Shown: positions 41,173 to 50,105, numbered from the stretch's first letter. The stretch is 64,000 bases of DNA from Streptomyces sp. ICBB 8177 (GCF_003144095.1 NZ_NSKH01000023.1:779611-843610); one strand, 5' to 3'. Numbers and translations are program-made. Notes: generated by a model not told the origin, from the letters alone.

Positions 41173-41772
41173 ATGTCCGACACTCCCGCGCACGGCACGA
41201 AACCCACCCGCCGCCTCGACGCCCGCGCTCTGCGGGCCCTCGCGCACCCGCTGCGACTGCGGATCCTCGAAGTGCTGGGCCTGGACGGCCCCGCCACCGC
41301 CACCGGACTCGCCAAGCGCCTCGGCGAGAACACCGGCACCGTCAGCTGGCACCTGCGCCACCTCGCCGAACACCGCTTCATCGAGGAGGACACCGACCGC
41401 GGCACCAAGCGAGAGCGGTGGTGGAAGGCGGTGGACGAGGCGACCATGCTGCGCGCCGGGGACTTCGCGGACGGCGACGCGGAGACCAGGGGACAGCTGT
41501 CCCTCTACCTCCACGAGATCGTCCAGAGCATGTACAACCAGGTCGTCGCCTTCGTGACCGAGGACTGGGACGAGCAGTGGCGCGGCGCGAGCCTGATCAA
41601 CCGCTACACCGAGCTTCGTATGACGCCCGATCAACTCAAGGCCTTGAACGCCGAGTTGACCGAAGTCGTCGAGCGGCACCTGCCCGCGCCCGACGCCCGG
41701 CCCGAGCCCGGGTCGCTGCCGGTCGTCGCGCAGTGGCAGGCGTTCCCCCGCAGAGAACGGCCCGCCGAGTGA
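41173..41772 (+). CDS. ArsR-type winged-helix regulator
   Basis: A 199-residue protein whose first 90 residues are an ArsR/SmtB-like winged helix (LRALAHPLRLRILEVLGLDG, TATGLAKRLGENTGTVSWHLRHLAEH). No metal-binding cysteine box is seen; the C-terminal half is helical and may sense a small molecule. It overlaps the MFS gene stop-start (GTGA), so it most likely represses that exporter and itself through the operators just upstream. The start is set by the leaderless -10. Confidence 0.9.
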   Translation: MSDTPAHGTKPTRRLDARALRALAHPLRLRILEVLGLDGPATATGLAKRLGENTGTVSWHLRHLAEHRFIEEDTDRGTKRERWWKAVDEATMLRAGDFADGDAETRGQLSLYLHEIVQSMYNQVVAFVTEDWDEQWRGASLINRYTELRMTPDQLKALNAELTEVVERHLPAPDARPEPGSLPVVAQWQAFPRRERPAE

Positions 41773-43085
41773 GCGCCCGGTCCTTCGGCGGCGGACTGCT
41801 GCGTCGCAGCCGCGACTTCAGGCTGCTGTGGTGCGGCGAGACGACGGGGAAGTTCGGCGACGCGGTCGCCACGGTGGCGGTGCCGCTGATCGCGGTCGGC
41901 ACCCTGCACGCCTCCACCTTGGAGGTCAGCCTGCTCAGCGCGGCGATATGGCTGGCCTGGCTGCTGATCGGCCTGCCGGTCGGGGTGTGGGTGGACCGCT
42001 GGCGGCGCAGACCGGTCATGCTGGCCGCCGCCGCGGTCTCGATGGCGCTGTTCGCCGCCGTCCCTGTGGCGCGGTGGGCCGGGTGCCTCGACTACCCGGT
42101 GCTGCTGGGCGTGGCGCTGGCGACCGGGGTGGCCGCGGTCTTCTTCCAGACCGCGTACGCCGCCTACCTGCCCGGGCTGCTGGCGCCCGAGGACCGGGCC
42201 GAGGGCAACGCCAAGCTGAACGGCAGCGCCTCGGCCGCGCAGATCGCGGGGACCGGCGCGGGAGGTCTGATCGCCCAGGTCGCGGGGGCCGTGGGCGGCA
42301 TGCTGGCCAACTCGGCGACGTTCGCGGTGAGTCTGGTCTGCCTCACCGCCATCCGGCACCGCGAGCCGCGCGCCGACCAGGCGGCGCCGGGGCGGGCGCG
42401 CGGCGGGATGGGCAAGGAGATCGCCGAGGGGCTGCGGGTGCTGGCGGCCGATCCCTGGCTGCGGGCCGGCACGTTGTTCGGCGCGGGGGCCAACCTGGTG
42501 CTGACCGCCTCCAACTCCATCGACGTGGTCTTCCTGGTCCGCGTGGTGGGGCTGTCGCCCGGCACCGTCGGCCTGCTCTTCGCCGCGGGCGGCACCGGGG
42601 GAGTGGCCGGCGCGCTGATCGCCCGGCGGATCGGTGAACGCCTGGGTACCGCACGGGCGTTCACGCTTCTGAGCACGGTCCTGCTCGTCTTCGACCTGCT
42701 GATACCGCTCACCGGCCGGGGCGCGGGCACCGCCTTCTTCGTGGTGGGCGCCTTCTGCCTGGAGACCGGCGTCGTGGCGGGCAACGTCATCTGGGCGACG
42801 TTCCGCCAGCACCGCTGCCCGCCCGAGCTGTACGGCCGCCTGATCGCGGGCAGTTCGTTCGTCAACTACGGCCTGATGCCGCTCGGCGCGGTCCTCGGCG
42901 GCACGCTCGCCACCGTCCTCGGCCTGCGCGCCACGATGTGGGCGGCGGCGGCGATCCTGCCCCTGGCGGGCCTGGCGCTGCTGCTCACCCCCGTGGGCCG
43001 GGCCCGCGACCTGCCGACCGAGCCCCTCGCCCGGCCCGCGGCCGGTCCCACCCGCCCGGCGGCTCCGACGCCGTCCGCCGCGTAG
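41769..43085 (+). CDS. MFS transporter (probable efflux)
   Basis: A 438-residue membrane protein with 12 predicted helices. The opening (RDFRLLWCGETTGKFGDAVATVAVPL) and GVWVDRWRRRPVML, an MFS A-like loop motif between helices 2 and 3, are typical of the enterobactin/macrolide exporter branch. The C-terminal 35 residues are Pro/Ala-rich. GTG 41769 overlaps the ArsR gene by 4 bp. The cargo is unknown; regulation by an ArsR-type sensor suggests drug or toxic-metabolite export. Confidence 0.92.
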   Translation: MSARSFGGGLLRRSRDFRLLWCGETTGKFGDAVATVAVPLIAVGTLHASTLEVSLLSAAIWLAWLLIGLPVGVWVDRWRRRPVMLAAAAVSMALFAAVPVARWAGCLDYPVLLGVALATGVAAVFFQTAYAAYLPGLLAPEDRAEGNAKLNGSASAAQIAGTGAGGLIAQVAGAVGGMLANSATFAVSLVCLTAIRHREPRADQAAPGRARGGMGKEIAEGLRVLAADPWLRAGTLFGAGANLVLTASNSIDVVFLVRVVGLSPGTVGLLFAAGGTGGVAGALIARRIGERLGTARAFTLLSTVLLVFDLLIPLTGRGAGTAFFVVGAFCLETGVVAGNVIWATFRQHRCPPELYGRLIAGSSFVNYGLMPLGAVLGGTLATVLGLRATMWAAAAILPLAGLALLLTPVGRARDLPTEPLARPAAGPTRPAAPTPSAA

Positions 43086-43149
43086 GGGGGACGGCGGGCG
43101 GCGCGGGCCCCTCCCCCGCGTAGGGGGTGGCGGGCGGTGCGGGCCCCTC
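43080..43149. repeat. Imperfect direct repeat, about 38-bp period
   Basis: GCGTAGGGGG...GGCGGGCGG(C/T)GCGGGCCCCTC is present at 43080-43113 and again at 43118-43149. The first copy begins in the last codons of the MFS gene. Confidence 0.75.
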
Positions 43150-43167
43150 GGCCGGTCAGGGGCCCGC
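43139..43167. terminator. Bidirectional terminator hairpin
   Basis: GCGGGCCCCT (43139-43148) pairs perfectly with AGGGGCCCGC (43158-43167) over a 9-nt loop, between convergent MFS and acyl-CoA dehydrogenase genes. Confidence 0.75.
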
Positions 43168-43211
43168 ACACCGGTTTCCGTGCGAGCGGGGATGAGCCGT
43201 GTCCCGCCGCC

Positions 43212-44420
43212 TCAGCTGTACTTGCGCAGCTCCCGCCGGGCCAGCGAACGCTTGTGGACCTCGTCCGGACCGTCCGCCAGGCGCAACGTCCGCACCCCCG
43301 CCCACAGTTCGGCGAGCGGCGTGTCCTGGCTGACGCCCGCCGCGCCGTGGACCTGGATGGCGCGGTCCAGGATGCGCTGGACCGCCGCCGGAGTGGCGAT
43401 CTTGATGGCCTGGATCTCGGTGTGGGCGCCGCGGTTGCCCACGGTGTCCATCAGCCACGCGGTCTTGAGCACCAGCAGCCGCAACTGCTCGATCTCCACC
43501 CGCGCCTCCGCGATCCACTCGCGCACCACGCCCTGCGCCGCCAGCGGCCTGCCGAACGCGGTACGGGCCACCGCCCGGCGGCACATCAGCTCCACGGCCC
43601 GCTCCGCCATGCCGATCAGCCGCATGCAGTGGTGGATGCGGCCGGGCCCGAGCCGGGCCTGCGCGATGGCGAAGCCGCCGCCCTCCTCACCGATGAGGTG
43701 GTCCACCGGCACCCGCACGTCGTCGAAAAGCACCTCGGCGTGGCCGCCGTGGTCCCCGTCGTCGTAGCCGAACACCCGCATGCCGCGCCTCACTTCGAGA
43801 CCGGGGGTGTCGCGCGGGACCAGCACCATGCTCTGCTGGCGGTGCCGCTCGGCCTCGGGGTCGGTCTTTCCCATGACGATGAAGATCTGGCAGTTGGGGT
43901 TCATCGCCCCGGAGATGTACCACTTGCGGCCGTTGATGACGTACTCGTCGCCGACACGCTGGATACGCGTCTCGATGTTGGTCGCGTCGGAGGACGCCAC
44001 GTCCGGCTCGGTCATGGCGAACGCCGAGCGGATCTCGCCCTCCAGCAGCGGCCGCAGCCACCGTTCGCGCTGCGCCTCGCTGCCGAACTCGTTGAGCACC
44101 TCCATGTTGCCGGTGTCCGGCGCGGCGCAGTTGAGCGCGGGCGGGGCCAGGTGCGGGCTGCGCCCGGTGATCTCGGCGAGCGGCGCGTACTGGAGGTTGG
44201 TCAGGCCGGCGCCGTTCTCACCGGGCAGGAAGAGGTTCCACAGACCGCGCTTCCTGGCCTGCTCCTTCAGCTCCTCGACCACCGGCGGCGGCGACCACGG
44301 GTCCTGCGCGGCGGCCCGCTGCTCGGCGAAGACCGGCTCCGCCGGATAGACGAACTCGTCCATGAACGCCAGCAGTTCGCCGCGCAGCTGCTCGGTGCGG
44401 GCGTCGTATCCGAACTCCAT
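43212..44420 (-). CDS. ACAD10/11-like acyl-CoA dehydrogenase
   Basis: A 402-residue flavoprotein of the acyl-CoA dehydrogenase fold. Instead of the usual catalytic Glu in YEGT it carries [13 protein letters not shown], where Asp takes the position, a hallmark of the ACAD10/11 group; [17 protein letters not shown] is the FAD-contact loop. ATG 44420 lies 6 bp after the stop of a phosphotransferase gene. In ACAD11 and the bacterial LvaC enzyme, this partner pair converts a 4-phosphoacyl-CoA to an enoyl-CoA by eliminating phosphate. That role is inferred, not shown. Confidence 0.9.
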   Translation of the reverse strand: MEFGYDARTEQLRGELLAFMDEFVYPAEPVFAEQRAAAQDPWSPPPVVEELKEQARKRGLWNLFLPGENGAGLTNLQYAPLAEITGRSPHLAPPALNCAAPDTGNMEVLNEFGSEAQRERWLRPLLEGEIRSAFAMTEPDVASSDATNIETRIQRVGDEYVINGRKWYISGAMNPNCQIFIVMGKTDPEAERHRQQSMVLVPRDTPGLEVRRGMRVFGYDDGDHGGHAEVLFDDVRVPVDHLIGEEGGGFAIAQARLGPGRIHHCMRLIGMAERAVELMCRRAVARTAFGRPLAAQGVVREWIAEARVEIEQLRLLVLKTAWLMDTVGNRGAHTEIQAIKIATPAAVQRILDRAIQVHGAAGVSQDTPLAELWAGVRTLRLADGPDEVHKRSLARRELRKYS

Positions 44421-44426
44421 GCGGCA

Positions 44427-45479
44427 TCAGCCTTCCTGAAGGGTCGTCAGGCCCTGTTCGATCAGACGCGGGACGAGCGACCCGATGCGGTCGAAGCCGG
44501 TGCCCACGGTCTGCCCGAGCGTGTAGCGGTAGTGGATGCCCTCGGCGATCACCGCGAGCTTGAAGTTGGCGAACGCGGTGTACCAGGCGATGGAGGAGAC
44601 GTCCCGCCCCGAGCCCCGCGCGTAGCGCTCGGTCAGCTCGTCGGTGGAGGGGTACCCGGGCGCGCCGCCGAGCGCCGCCACCGGCGAGTCAGGGTCCTGC
44701 TGCCCGGAGTACATCAGCAGCAGGCCCAGGTCGGTCAGCGGGTCGCCGAGGGTGGACATCTCCCAGTCCAGCACGGCGGTGATCGCGTCGCCGTCGCCGA
44801 CGAGCACGTTGTCCAGCTTGTAGTCGCCGTGCACCACCGCGGCCGGTCCCGAGGCGGGGAGCGCGGCGCCGAGCCGTTCGTGCAGCTCGTCGATGCCGGG
44901 CAGGTCGCGGCTGCGCGAGGCGGCCAGTTGCTTGCCCCAGCGCCGCACCTGCCGCTCCAGGAAACCCTCCGGGCGACCGAAGTCCTCCAGACCGGCCGCC
45001 TTCGGGTCCACCGAGTGCAGCGCCACCAGGGTGTCGACCAGTTCGAGCACGATGCGCCGGGTGCGGTCCTCCCCGAGCCGGGCCAGCTGCGCGGCCGTGC
45101 GGTACGGCACACCGTCGACGTGCTCCATCACGTAGAACGACGCGCCCAGCACCGCGTCGTCCTCGCACAGCAGCAGCGGCCGCGGCACCGGCACGGCGGT
45201 CGGGTGCAGCGCGCGCAGCACGGTGAACTCCCGCCGCATGTCGTGGGCGGTCGCCAGCACGTGGCCCAGCGGCGGGCGCCGCACCACCCAGCGCGAGACG
45301 CCGTCGGTGACCGCGTACGTCAGATTGGACTTGCCGCCCTCGATCAGCCGTCCGGCCAGCGGCGCGGCGGCGAGGCCGGGGCGCTGTTGGTCCAGGTGCG
45401 CCCGCAGCCGGCCGAGGTCGAGGCCGGGCGGCCCGGTGCCCGCGTCGGCGTCGGCGGATGCGGTGTGGTCGGTCGTCAC
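44427..45479 (-). CDS. APH-fold phosphotransferase partner of ACAD10/11
   Basis: A 350-residue aminoglycoside phosphotransferase-fold kinase. The catalytic loop is VVHGDYKLDNVLV with D219, and the metal-binding DFD-like motif is LDWEMSTLGDPLTDLG, typical of the ACAD10/11 N-terminal kinase and LvaA. Those kinases phosphorylate the 4-hydroxy group of acyl-CoAs. No acetyltransferase or antibiotic-resistance context is present. Start ATG/GTG at 45479 precedes an N-terminal disordered segment (Asp/Ala/Gly-rich); its coupling with the dehydrogenase and the divergent SDR supports a 4-hydroxy acid pathway. Confidence 0.9.
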   Translation of the reverse strand: MTTDHTASADADAGTGPPGLDLGRLRAHLDQQRPGLAAAPLAGRLIEGGKSNLTYAVTDGVSRWVVRRPPLGHVLATAHDMRREFTVLRALHPTAVPVPRPLLLCEDDAVLGASFYVMEHVDGVPYRTAAQLARLGEDRTRRIVLELVDTLVALHSVDPKAAGLEDFGRPEGFLERQVRRWGKQLAASRSRDLPGIDELHERLGAALPASGPAAVVHGDYKLDNVLVGDGDAITAVLDWEMSTLGDPLTDLGLLLMYSGQQDPDSPVAALGGAPGYPSTDELTERYARGSGRDVSSIAWYTAFANFKLAVIAEGIHYRYTLGQTVGTGFDRIGSLVPRLIEQGLTTLQEG

Positions 45480-45553
45480 GGGCGGCTCCTCAACCGTCGG
45501 GCGTGTCCTCGCGGTGGTTCCGGACGTCTCTCCGGGGTCCCGAAGCCATCATG

Positions 45554-45569
45554 CCGACCAGTCGGTATG
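45554..45569. promoter_or_regulatory. TetR-like site C in the divergent APH/SDR promoter region
   Basis: CCGACCAGTCGGTATG, part of the longer inverted repeat TCATGCCGAC-CA-GTCGGTATGC (45549-45570, eight of ten pairs). It lies between the minus-strand kinase gene and the plus-strand SDR and matches sites A and B. Confidence 0.7.
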
Positions 45570-45679
45570 CCGTCCAGTGGGAGATCCGTCACGGCGGGCG
45601 GGTTCAGTCCCCGCGGGCCGTCCGCTACGTTGCGTCCGGCGGTCACCAAGATCGCCGGGTCCAGGGAGGGGAAGACGCG

Positions 45680-46432
45680 ATGAACCGTTTCGAGGGACGC
45701 AGGGCACTGGTCACCGGTGCCGGGTCGGGCATCGGGCGGGCGACCGCGCTGCGGCTGCTGGAGGAGGGCGCCGCGGTCGTCGCCGCCGACGTCAGCGAGG
45801 CCGGGCTGAAGGAGACCGCTGCCCGTGCCGGCGGCGGCTCGCTGACCACCGCGGTCCTGGACGTCTCCGACGAGGCGGGGGTGGGCCGCGTCGTCGAGGA
45901 GGCGGTTTCCGGGCTTGGCGGGCTGGACGTCCTGGTCAACGCGGCCGGAATCCTGCGCAGTTCGCACACGCACGAGATGACGCTGGAGTTGTGGAACACC
46001 ATCATCGGCGTCAACCTCACCGGCACCTTCCTGGTCACCCGCTCCGCGCTGCCCGCGCTGCTGGCGACCGGTCGCGGCGTCGTGGTCAACTTCAGCTCCA
46101 CGTCGGCCAGTTTCGCCCACCCCTACATGGCGGCGTACGCGGCGAGCAAGGGCGGCATCCAGTCCTTCACCCACGCCCTCGCCCTGGAGTACAGCAAGCA
46201 GGGGCTGCGCGCGGTCTGTGTCGCGCCCGGCAGCATCCAGTCGGGCATGACCTCCGACCCCGGCCTGCCGCAGGACACCGACTGGTCGCTGCTGGCCAAG
46301 CTGGCCCCCGCGATCGGCGAGGGCTTCGCGCCACCGGAGACGGTGGCGGGCGTGGTCGCGATGCTGGCCAGTGACGACGGCGCGTTCGTCACCGGCACCG
46401 AGATCCGCGTCGACGGCGGCACCCACATGTGA
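45680..46432 (+). CDS. Short-chain dehydrogenase/reductase (SDR)
   Basis: A 250-residue classical SDR: VTGAGSGIGRATALRLLEEGA, NAAGI, FSSTSASFAHPYMAAYAASKGG (Ser, Tyr and Lys active site), and CVAPGSIQSGMTSDP. ATG 45680 has GGGAGGGGAAGA about 7 nt upstream. It is divergent from the kinase/ACAD pair and shares the site C region, so it probably acts in the same hydroxy-acid pathway, for example on a 3- or 4-keto/hydroxyacyl-CoA. Confidence 0.92.
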   Translation: MNRFEGRRALVTGAGSGIGRATALRLLEEGAAVVAADVSEAGLKETAARAGGGSLTTAVLDVSDEAGVGRVVEEAVSGLGGLDVLVNAAGILRSSHTHEMTLELWNTIIGVNLTGTFLVTRSALPALLATGRGVVVNFSSTSASFAHPYMAAYAASKGGIQSFTHALALEYSKQGLRAVCVAPGSIQSGMTSDPGLPQDTDWSLLAKLAPAIGEGFAPPETVAGVVAMLASDDGAFVTGTEIRVDGGTHM

Positions 46433-46590
46433 CCCGTCCTTGACGCCCTTTCGCGATCGAGCCTAGGGTCCCGTTCTGATAGGCGTACGTGATTCATATT
46501 CGTGAACGGGACGTGCGGCGGCGCCGCGGGCAGCGGTACGCGGCCGGGCGGGCCGCGGGCAGCGGCATCGCGACAGCGCGGGGAGCGGAA

Positions 46591-47907
46591 GTGATCGGGA
46601 GTGATCGGGTGATACCCCAGGCGAACCTGACGGTCGAGGCGGTGCGGCTCACCCCGGTCCTGATCGCCGATCCTCCGCTGCTCAACACCCAGGGCGTCCA
46701 CCAGCCGTACACCCCGCGCCTCGTCGTCGAAGTGGTCACCGAGGCCGGGGTGACCGGTGTCGGCGAGACCTACGGAGACACCGCCTACCTGCGGCTGGCC
46801 GAACCACTCGCCGAGGCCCTGCGCGGCCGGCGGATCAACGACCTGAACGCGCTGGAGTCGCTGGCGCAGGCCGTCTGCGGCGACCCCTCCTCCGTCAGCG
46901 ACCGCGTCGACGCCTCCGGCCTGCGCGGCGTGCGCACCGCCGACAAGCTCAGGCTTTCGGTCGTCTCCGCCTTCGAGGTGGCCTGCCTGGACGCGCTCGG
47001 CAAGACCTGCGGCCTGCCCGTGCACGCGCTGCTCGGCGGCAAGGTGCGCGAGAGCGTGGAGTACAGCGCCTACCTCTTCTACCGCTGGGCGAAGCACCCC
47101 GCTGACGGTGCCCCGGCGGACGACTGGGGCGCCGCCCTCGATCCGGAGGGGATCGTCGCGCAGGCCCGGCGGTTCGCCCGCGACCACGGGTTCACCTCGT
47201 TCAAGCTCAAAGGCGGCGTCTTCCCGCCGGACGAGGAGATCGCCGCGATCCGGGCGCTCGCCGAAGCGTTTCCCGGCCGGCCGCTGCGGCTCGACCCCAA
47301 CGGGGCCTGGTCGGTGCAGACCTCCCACGAGGTGGCCCGCGCGCTCGACGGCGTACTGGAGTACCTGGAGGACCCGACGACCGGCACGCCCGGCATGGCC
47401 CGGGTCGCCGCCGCCACCCCGCTGCCGCTGGCCACCAACATGTGCGTGACCACCTTCCCGGAGATCGAGGAGGCGTTCAGGACCCAGGCGGTGCGGATCG
47501 TGCTGTGCGACCACCACTACTGGGGCGGTCTGCGCAACACCCGCCGCCTCGCGGGGATCTGCGACGCGTTCGGCGTCGGCCTGTCGATGCACTCCAACAC
47601 CCACCTGGGCGTCAGCCTCGCCGCGATGACCCACGTCGCCGCGACCCTGCCGCGCCTCGACCACGCCTGCGACACCCACTACCCGTGGCTGACCGAGGAC
47701 GTCGTCACCGAACGCCCGGTCTTCACCGGCGGCCGCCTCACCGTCTCGGACGCCCCCGGACTCGGGGTCGAGCTGGACCGCGAGGCGCTGCGCGTCCTGC
47801 ACGAGCGCTGGCTCGCGGACGACGGCACGCTGCGTGACCGCGATGACGCGGCGGCGATGCGGGTGGCGGACCCGGCCTGGGTCACGCCCGCCGTGCCGCG
47901 CTGGTAG
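46591..47907 (+). CDS. Enolase-superfamily sugar-acid dehydratase, glucarate dehydratase-like
   Basis: A 438-residue (beta/alpha)7beta-barrel enzyme. The Lys-x-Lys pair is K205 and K207 (FKLKGG), metal ligands begin with D235 in LDPNGAW, and the base His is H334 in SMHSNTHLG, the arrangement of glucarate dehydratases. The N-terminal capping domain (TPVLIADPPLLNTQGVHQPY) also fits. It would dehydrate glucarate or a related aldarate to a 5-keto-4-deoxy acid. GTG 46591 has GGGAG 5 nt upstream; a second GTG lies at 46609. It precedes gluconate genes, which suggests aldonate/aldarate use. Confidence 0.88.
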   Translation: MIGSDRVIPQANLTVEAVRLTPVLIADPPLLNTQGVHQPYTPRLVVEVVTEAGVTGVGETYGDTAYLRLAEPLAEALRGRRINDLNALESLAQAVCGDPSSVSDRVDASGLRGVRTADKLRLSVVSAFEVACLDALGKTCGLPVHALLGGKVRESVEYSAYLFYRWAKHPADGAPADDWGAALDPEGIVAQARRFARDHGFTSFKLKGGVFPPDEEIAAIRALAEAFPGRPLRLDPNGAWSVQTSHEVARALDGVLEYLEDPTTGTPGMARVAAATPLPLATNMCVTTFPEIEEAFRTQAVRIVLCDHHYWGGLRNTRRLAGICDAFGVGLSMHSNTHLGVSLAAMTHVAATLPRLDHACDTHYPWLTEDVVTERPVFTGGRLTVSDAPGLGVELDREALRVLHERWLADDGTLRDRDDAAAMRVADPAWVTPAVPRW

Positions 47908-47931
47908 GGGCGCGTCGAGGCGGCGGGCGTC

Positions 47932-47990
47932 GCGGGGCGGCCGTGGGCGCGGGCGCCGGGCCGCAGACCGGTCGCCCCGCGCCGCCCCGC
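47932..47990. terminator. Long-loop hairpin between dehydratase and gluconate permease
   Basis: GCGGGGCGGC (47932-47941) and GCCGCCCCGC (47981-47990) are perfect 10-bp arms with a 39-nt loop, between convergent genes. Confidence 0.5.
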
Positions 47991-47993
47991 TCG

Positions 47994-49394
47994 CTACACC
48001 ACCACCGACAGCGCCAGCACGAGCGCCAGCGCCACCACCGACACCAGCGACTCCATCACCGACCAGGACTTCAGCGTCTGCGGCACGTCCATCCCGAAGT
48101 ACTCCTTGACCAGCCAGAAGCCCGCGTCGTTGACGTGCGAGAAGAACAGCGAGCCCGCGCCGACCGCCAGCACCAGCAACGCCGTGTGCGTGCCCGACAT
48201 GTGCGCCGCCAGCGGCGCCACCAGACCGGCGGCCGAGATCGTGGCGACCGTCGCCGAGCCGGTCGCCACCCGGATCAGCACCGCGATCAGCCAGGCCAGC
48301 AGCAGCGCCGGTATGTGCCAGTGCCGGGAGGTGTCGAGGATCATCTGACCGACCCCCGCGTCCACCAGGACCTGCTTGAAGCCGCCGCCCGCGCCCACGA
48401 TGAGCACGATCCCGGCGATCGGTCCCAGTGACGCGTCCACGATGCCGGAGACCCGCTCCTTGCCGAAGCCCGCACCGCGGCCCAGCGTGAACATCGCGAC
48501 GACCACGGCGATCAGCAGCGCGACCAGCGGCGTGCCCAGCACGTCGAAGACCCGGTAGACCACGCTCGCCTGGTCCTTGACCAGCACGTCCACCAGTGCC
48601 TTGGCCAGCATCAGCACGACCGGCAGCAGCATCGTGCACACCGTGGGCACGAAGCCCGGCCGCCGCTCCAGCCCTTCCGAGGCGCGCGCGGGCGTCATCC
48701 GCTCCGGCGGCTCGGCCTTGACCCAGCGGTCCGCGACCCGTCCGAACAGCGGCCCCGCCACGATCACCGACGGGATCGCCACCAGCACGCCGAACGCGAG
48801 CGTCGTGCCGAGGTCGGCGTGGATCGCGGAGACCGCGGCGAGCGGGCCGGGGTGCGGCGGCACCAGGCCGTGCATCACCGAAAGACCGGCGAGCGCGGGC
48901 AGGCCGACCCGCATCAGCGACTGGTTGCCGCGCCGCGCCACCAGCAGCACCACCGGGACCAGCAGCACGATGCCGATCTCGAAGAACAGCGGCAGTCCCA
49001 CCAGCGCCGCGATCAGGGTCATCGCCCACGGCAGCCGCCGCTCCCCGGTGCGCTCCAGGATGGTGTCCACGATGACGTCGGCGCCGCCCGAGTCCGCGAG
49101 CAGCTTGCCCAGGATCGCGCCGAGCGCCACCAGCGTGCCGACGCTCGCCACCGTGGCGCCGAGGCCGTTGCTGTAACTGGTGACCGTCGCGGCGAGCGGC
49201 GCCCCCGCGACCAGCCCCAGCACGCCGGAGCCGATGGTCAGGGCGAGGAAGGCGTGCACCTTCCAGCCGGTGATCAACGCGACGATCACCGCGATGCCGG
49301 CCAGCGCGGCGATCGCGAGGCGGGCGTCACCGGCGTGGGTGATCGGGGGCGGCGCCGCGGTCGCGGCCAGCAGCTCGGCGCTGAGTGCGGGCAT
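47994..49394 (-). CDS. gntP: Gluconate:H+ symporter (GntP family)
   Basis: A 466-residue permease with 12-14 helices. ITGWKVHAFLALTIGSGVLGLVAG, GLPLFFEIGIVLLVP, LVPPHPGPLAAV and FFSHVNDAGFWLVKEYFG are GntP-family signatures. It imports gluconate or a related hexonate. ATG 49394 has CGGAG about 9 nt upstream, and a perfect palindrome TACGTACGTA (49408-49417) lies just before it, a possible processing or regulator site. It follows gluconokinase by 105 bp in the same operon. Confidence 0.94.
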   Translation of the reverse strand: MPALSAELLAATAAPPPITHAGDARLAIAALAGIAVIVALITGWKVHAFLALTIGSGVLGLVAGAPLAATVTSYSNGLGATVASVGTLVALGAILGKLLADSGGADVIVDTILERTGERRLPWAMTLIAALVGLPLFFEIGIVLLVPVVLLVARRGNQSLMRVGLPALAGLSVMHGLVPPHPGPLAAVSAIHADLGTTLAFGVLVAIPSVIVAGPLFGRVADRWVKAEPPERMTPARASEGLERRPGFVPTVCTMLLPVVLMLAKALVDVLVKDQASVVYRVFDVLGTPLVALLIAVVVAMFTLGRGAGFGKERVSGIVDASLGPIAGIVLIVGAGGGFKQVLVDAGVGQMILDTSRHWHIPALLLAWLIAVLIRVATGSATVATISAAGLVAPLAAHMSGTHTALLVLAVGAGSLFFSHVNDAGFWLVKEYFGMDVPQTLKSWSVMESLVSVVALALVLALSVVV

Positions 49395-49499
49395 GGCGGA
49401 ACTCCGTTACGTACGTAGGAAGTCGGGGAGGGGCGCGGGAGGCTTCGGTTGCGCGGGGCGATCGGTGGCGCTGGGTGATCGGTGGGTGGGGCGGGCCCC

Positions 49500-50018
49500 T
49501 CAGCGGGGCGGCGTCACGGGTCGGGGCGGCAGCGCCGCGAGCGCGCGGGCGGTGATCCGCTCGGGACCGCCGTCAACGGTGACGACCGTGCCCGCCTCGT
49601 CGGCGTCCAGCGGTTCCAGGGCGTCGAACTGCGAGTCCAGCAGCCCGGACGGCATGAAGTGCCCGAGCCGGGCTGCCAGGCGGGCGGCGATCAGCTCGCG
49701 GGGCCCGTCGAGATGGAGGAAGAACAGACCTGGCGCCGCCTCGCGAAGCCGGTCTCGGTAGCGCCGCTTGAGCGCCGAGCAGCTGACCACGCCACCGCCG
49801 AGCCCGTCGTGTTCGGCGATCCAGCCGGCGATGGCGTCCAGCCAGGGCGCGCGGTCCGCATCGTCCAGGGCCTGGCCGGCGGACATCTTGGCGATGTTGG
49901 CGGTCGGGTGGAAGTCGTCCGCCTCGGCGTAGGGCACGCCGAGGCGCTCGGCCAGTAGCCCTCCCACCGTGGACTTGCCGGAGCCCGAGACTCCCATCAC
50001 CACGATCACCGGCGACAC
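49500..50018 (-). CDS. gntK: Gluconokinase
   Basis: A 172-residue P-loop kinase of the GntK/IdnK type that converts gluconate to 6-phosphogluconate. VMGVSGSGKSTVGGLLAERLG is the Walker A region; ADDFHPTANIAKMSAGQALDDADRAPWL is the substrate loop. GTG 50018 was chosen because a strong AAGGAGGT lies 4 nt upstream; the longer start at 50078 is not conserved. The promoter upstream carries the probable gluconate operator. Confidence 0.95.
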   Translation of the reverse strand: MSPVIVVMGVSGSGKSTVGGLLAERLGVPYAEADDFHPTANIAKMSAGQALDDADRAPWLDAIAGWIAEHDGLGGGVVSCSALKRRYRDRLREAAPGLFFLHLDGPRELIAARLAARLGHFMPSGLLDSQFDALEPLDADEAGTVVTVDGGPERITARALAALPPRPVTPPR

Positions 50019-50076
50019 CGGTACCTCCTTGGCCTGTCGGGTGGCCGAATCCGCACTGTCCGGAGGGCCGCCGTTC

Positions 50077-50105
50077 AATAAACGCCATAGGTACTACTTA
50101 TTCAA
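50077..50105 (-). promoter_or_regulatory. gntK promoter with inverted-repeat operator
   Basis: Minus-strand TTGAAT (50105-50100) and TTTATT (50082-50077) with a 17-bp spacer. Between them lies ATAGGTA-C-TACTTAT (50087-50101), an inverted repeat with six of seven pairs; its minus-strand core TAGTACC resembles the GntR1 site of Corynebacterium glutamicum as I recall it. Confidence 0.75.

Noticed and set aside
44427-45479. Aminoglycoside resistance kinase
   Set aside because: APH fold alone is not diagnostic; the partner ACAD gene and motifs point to acyl-CoA metabolism.
46123-49029. 968-codon minus-strand frame across the SDR and dehydratase genes
   Set aside because: Arg/Gly/Ala-rich shadow frame typical of high-GC DNA; the SDR, dehydratase and permease have clear motifs.
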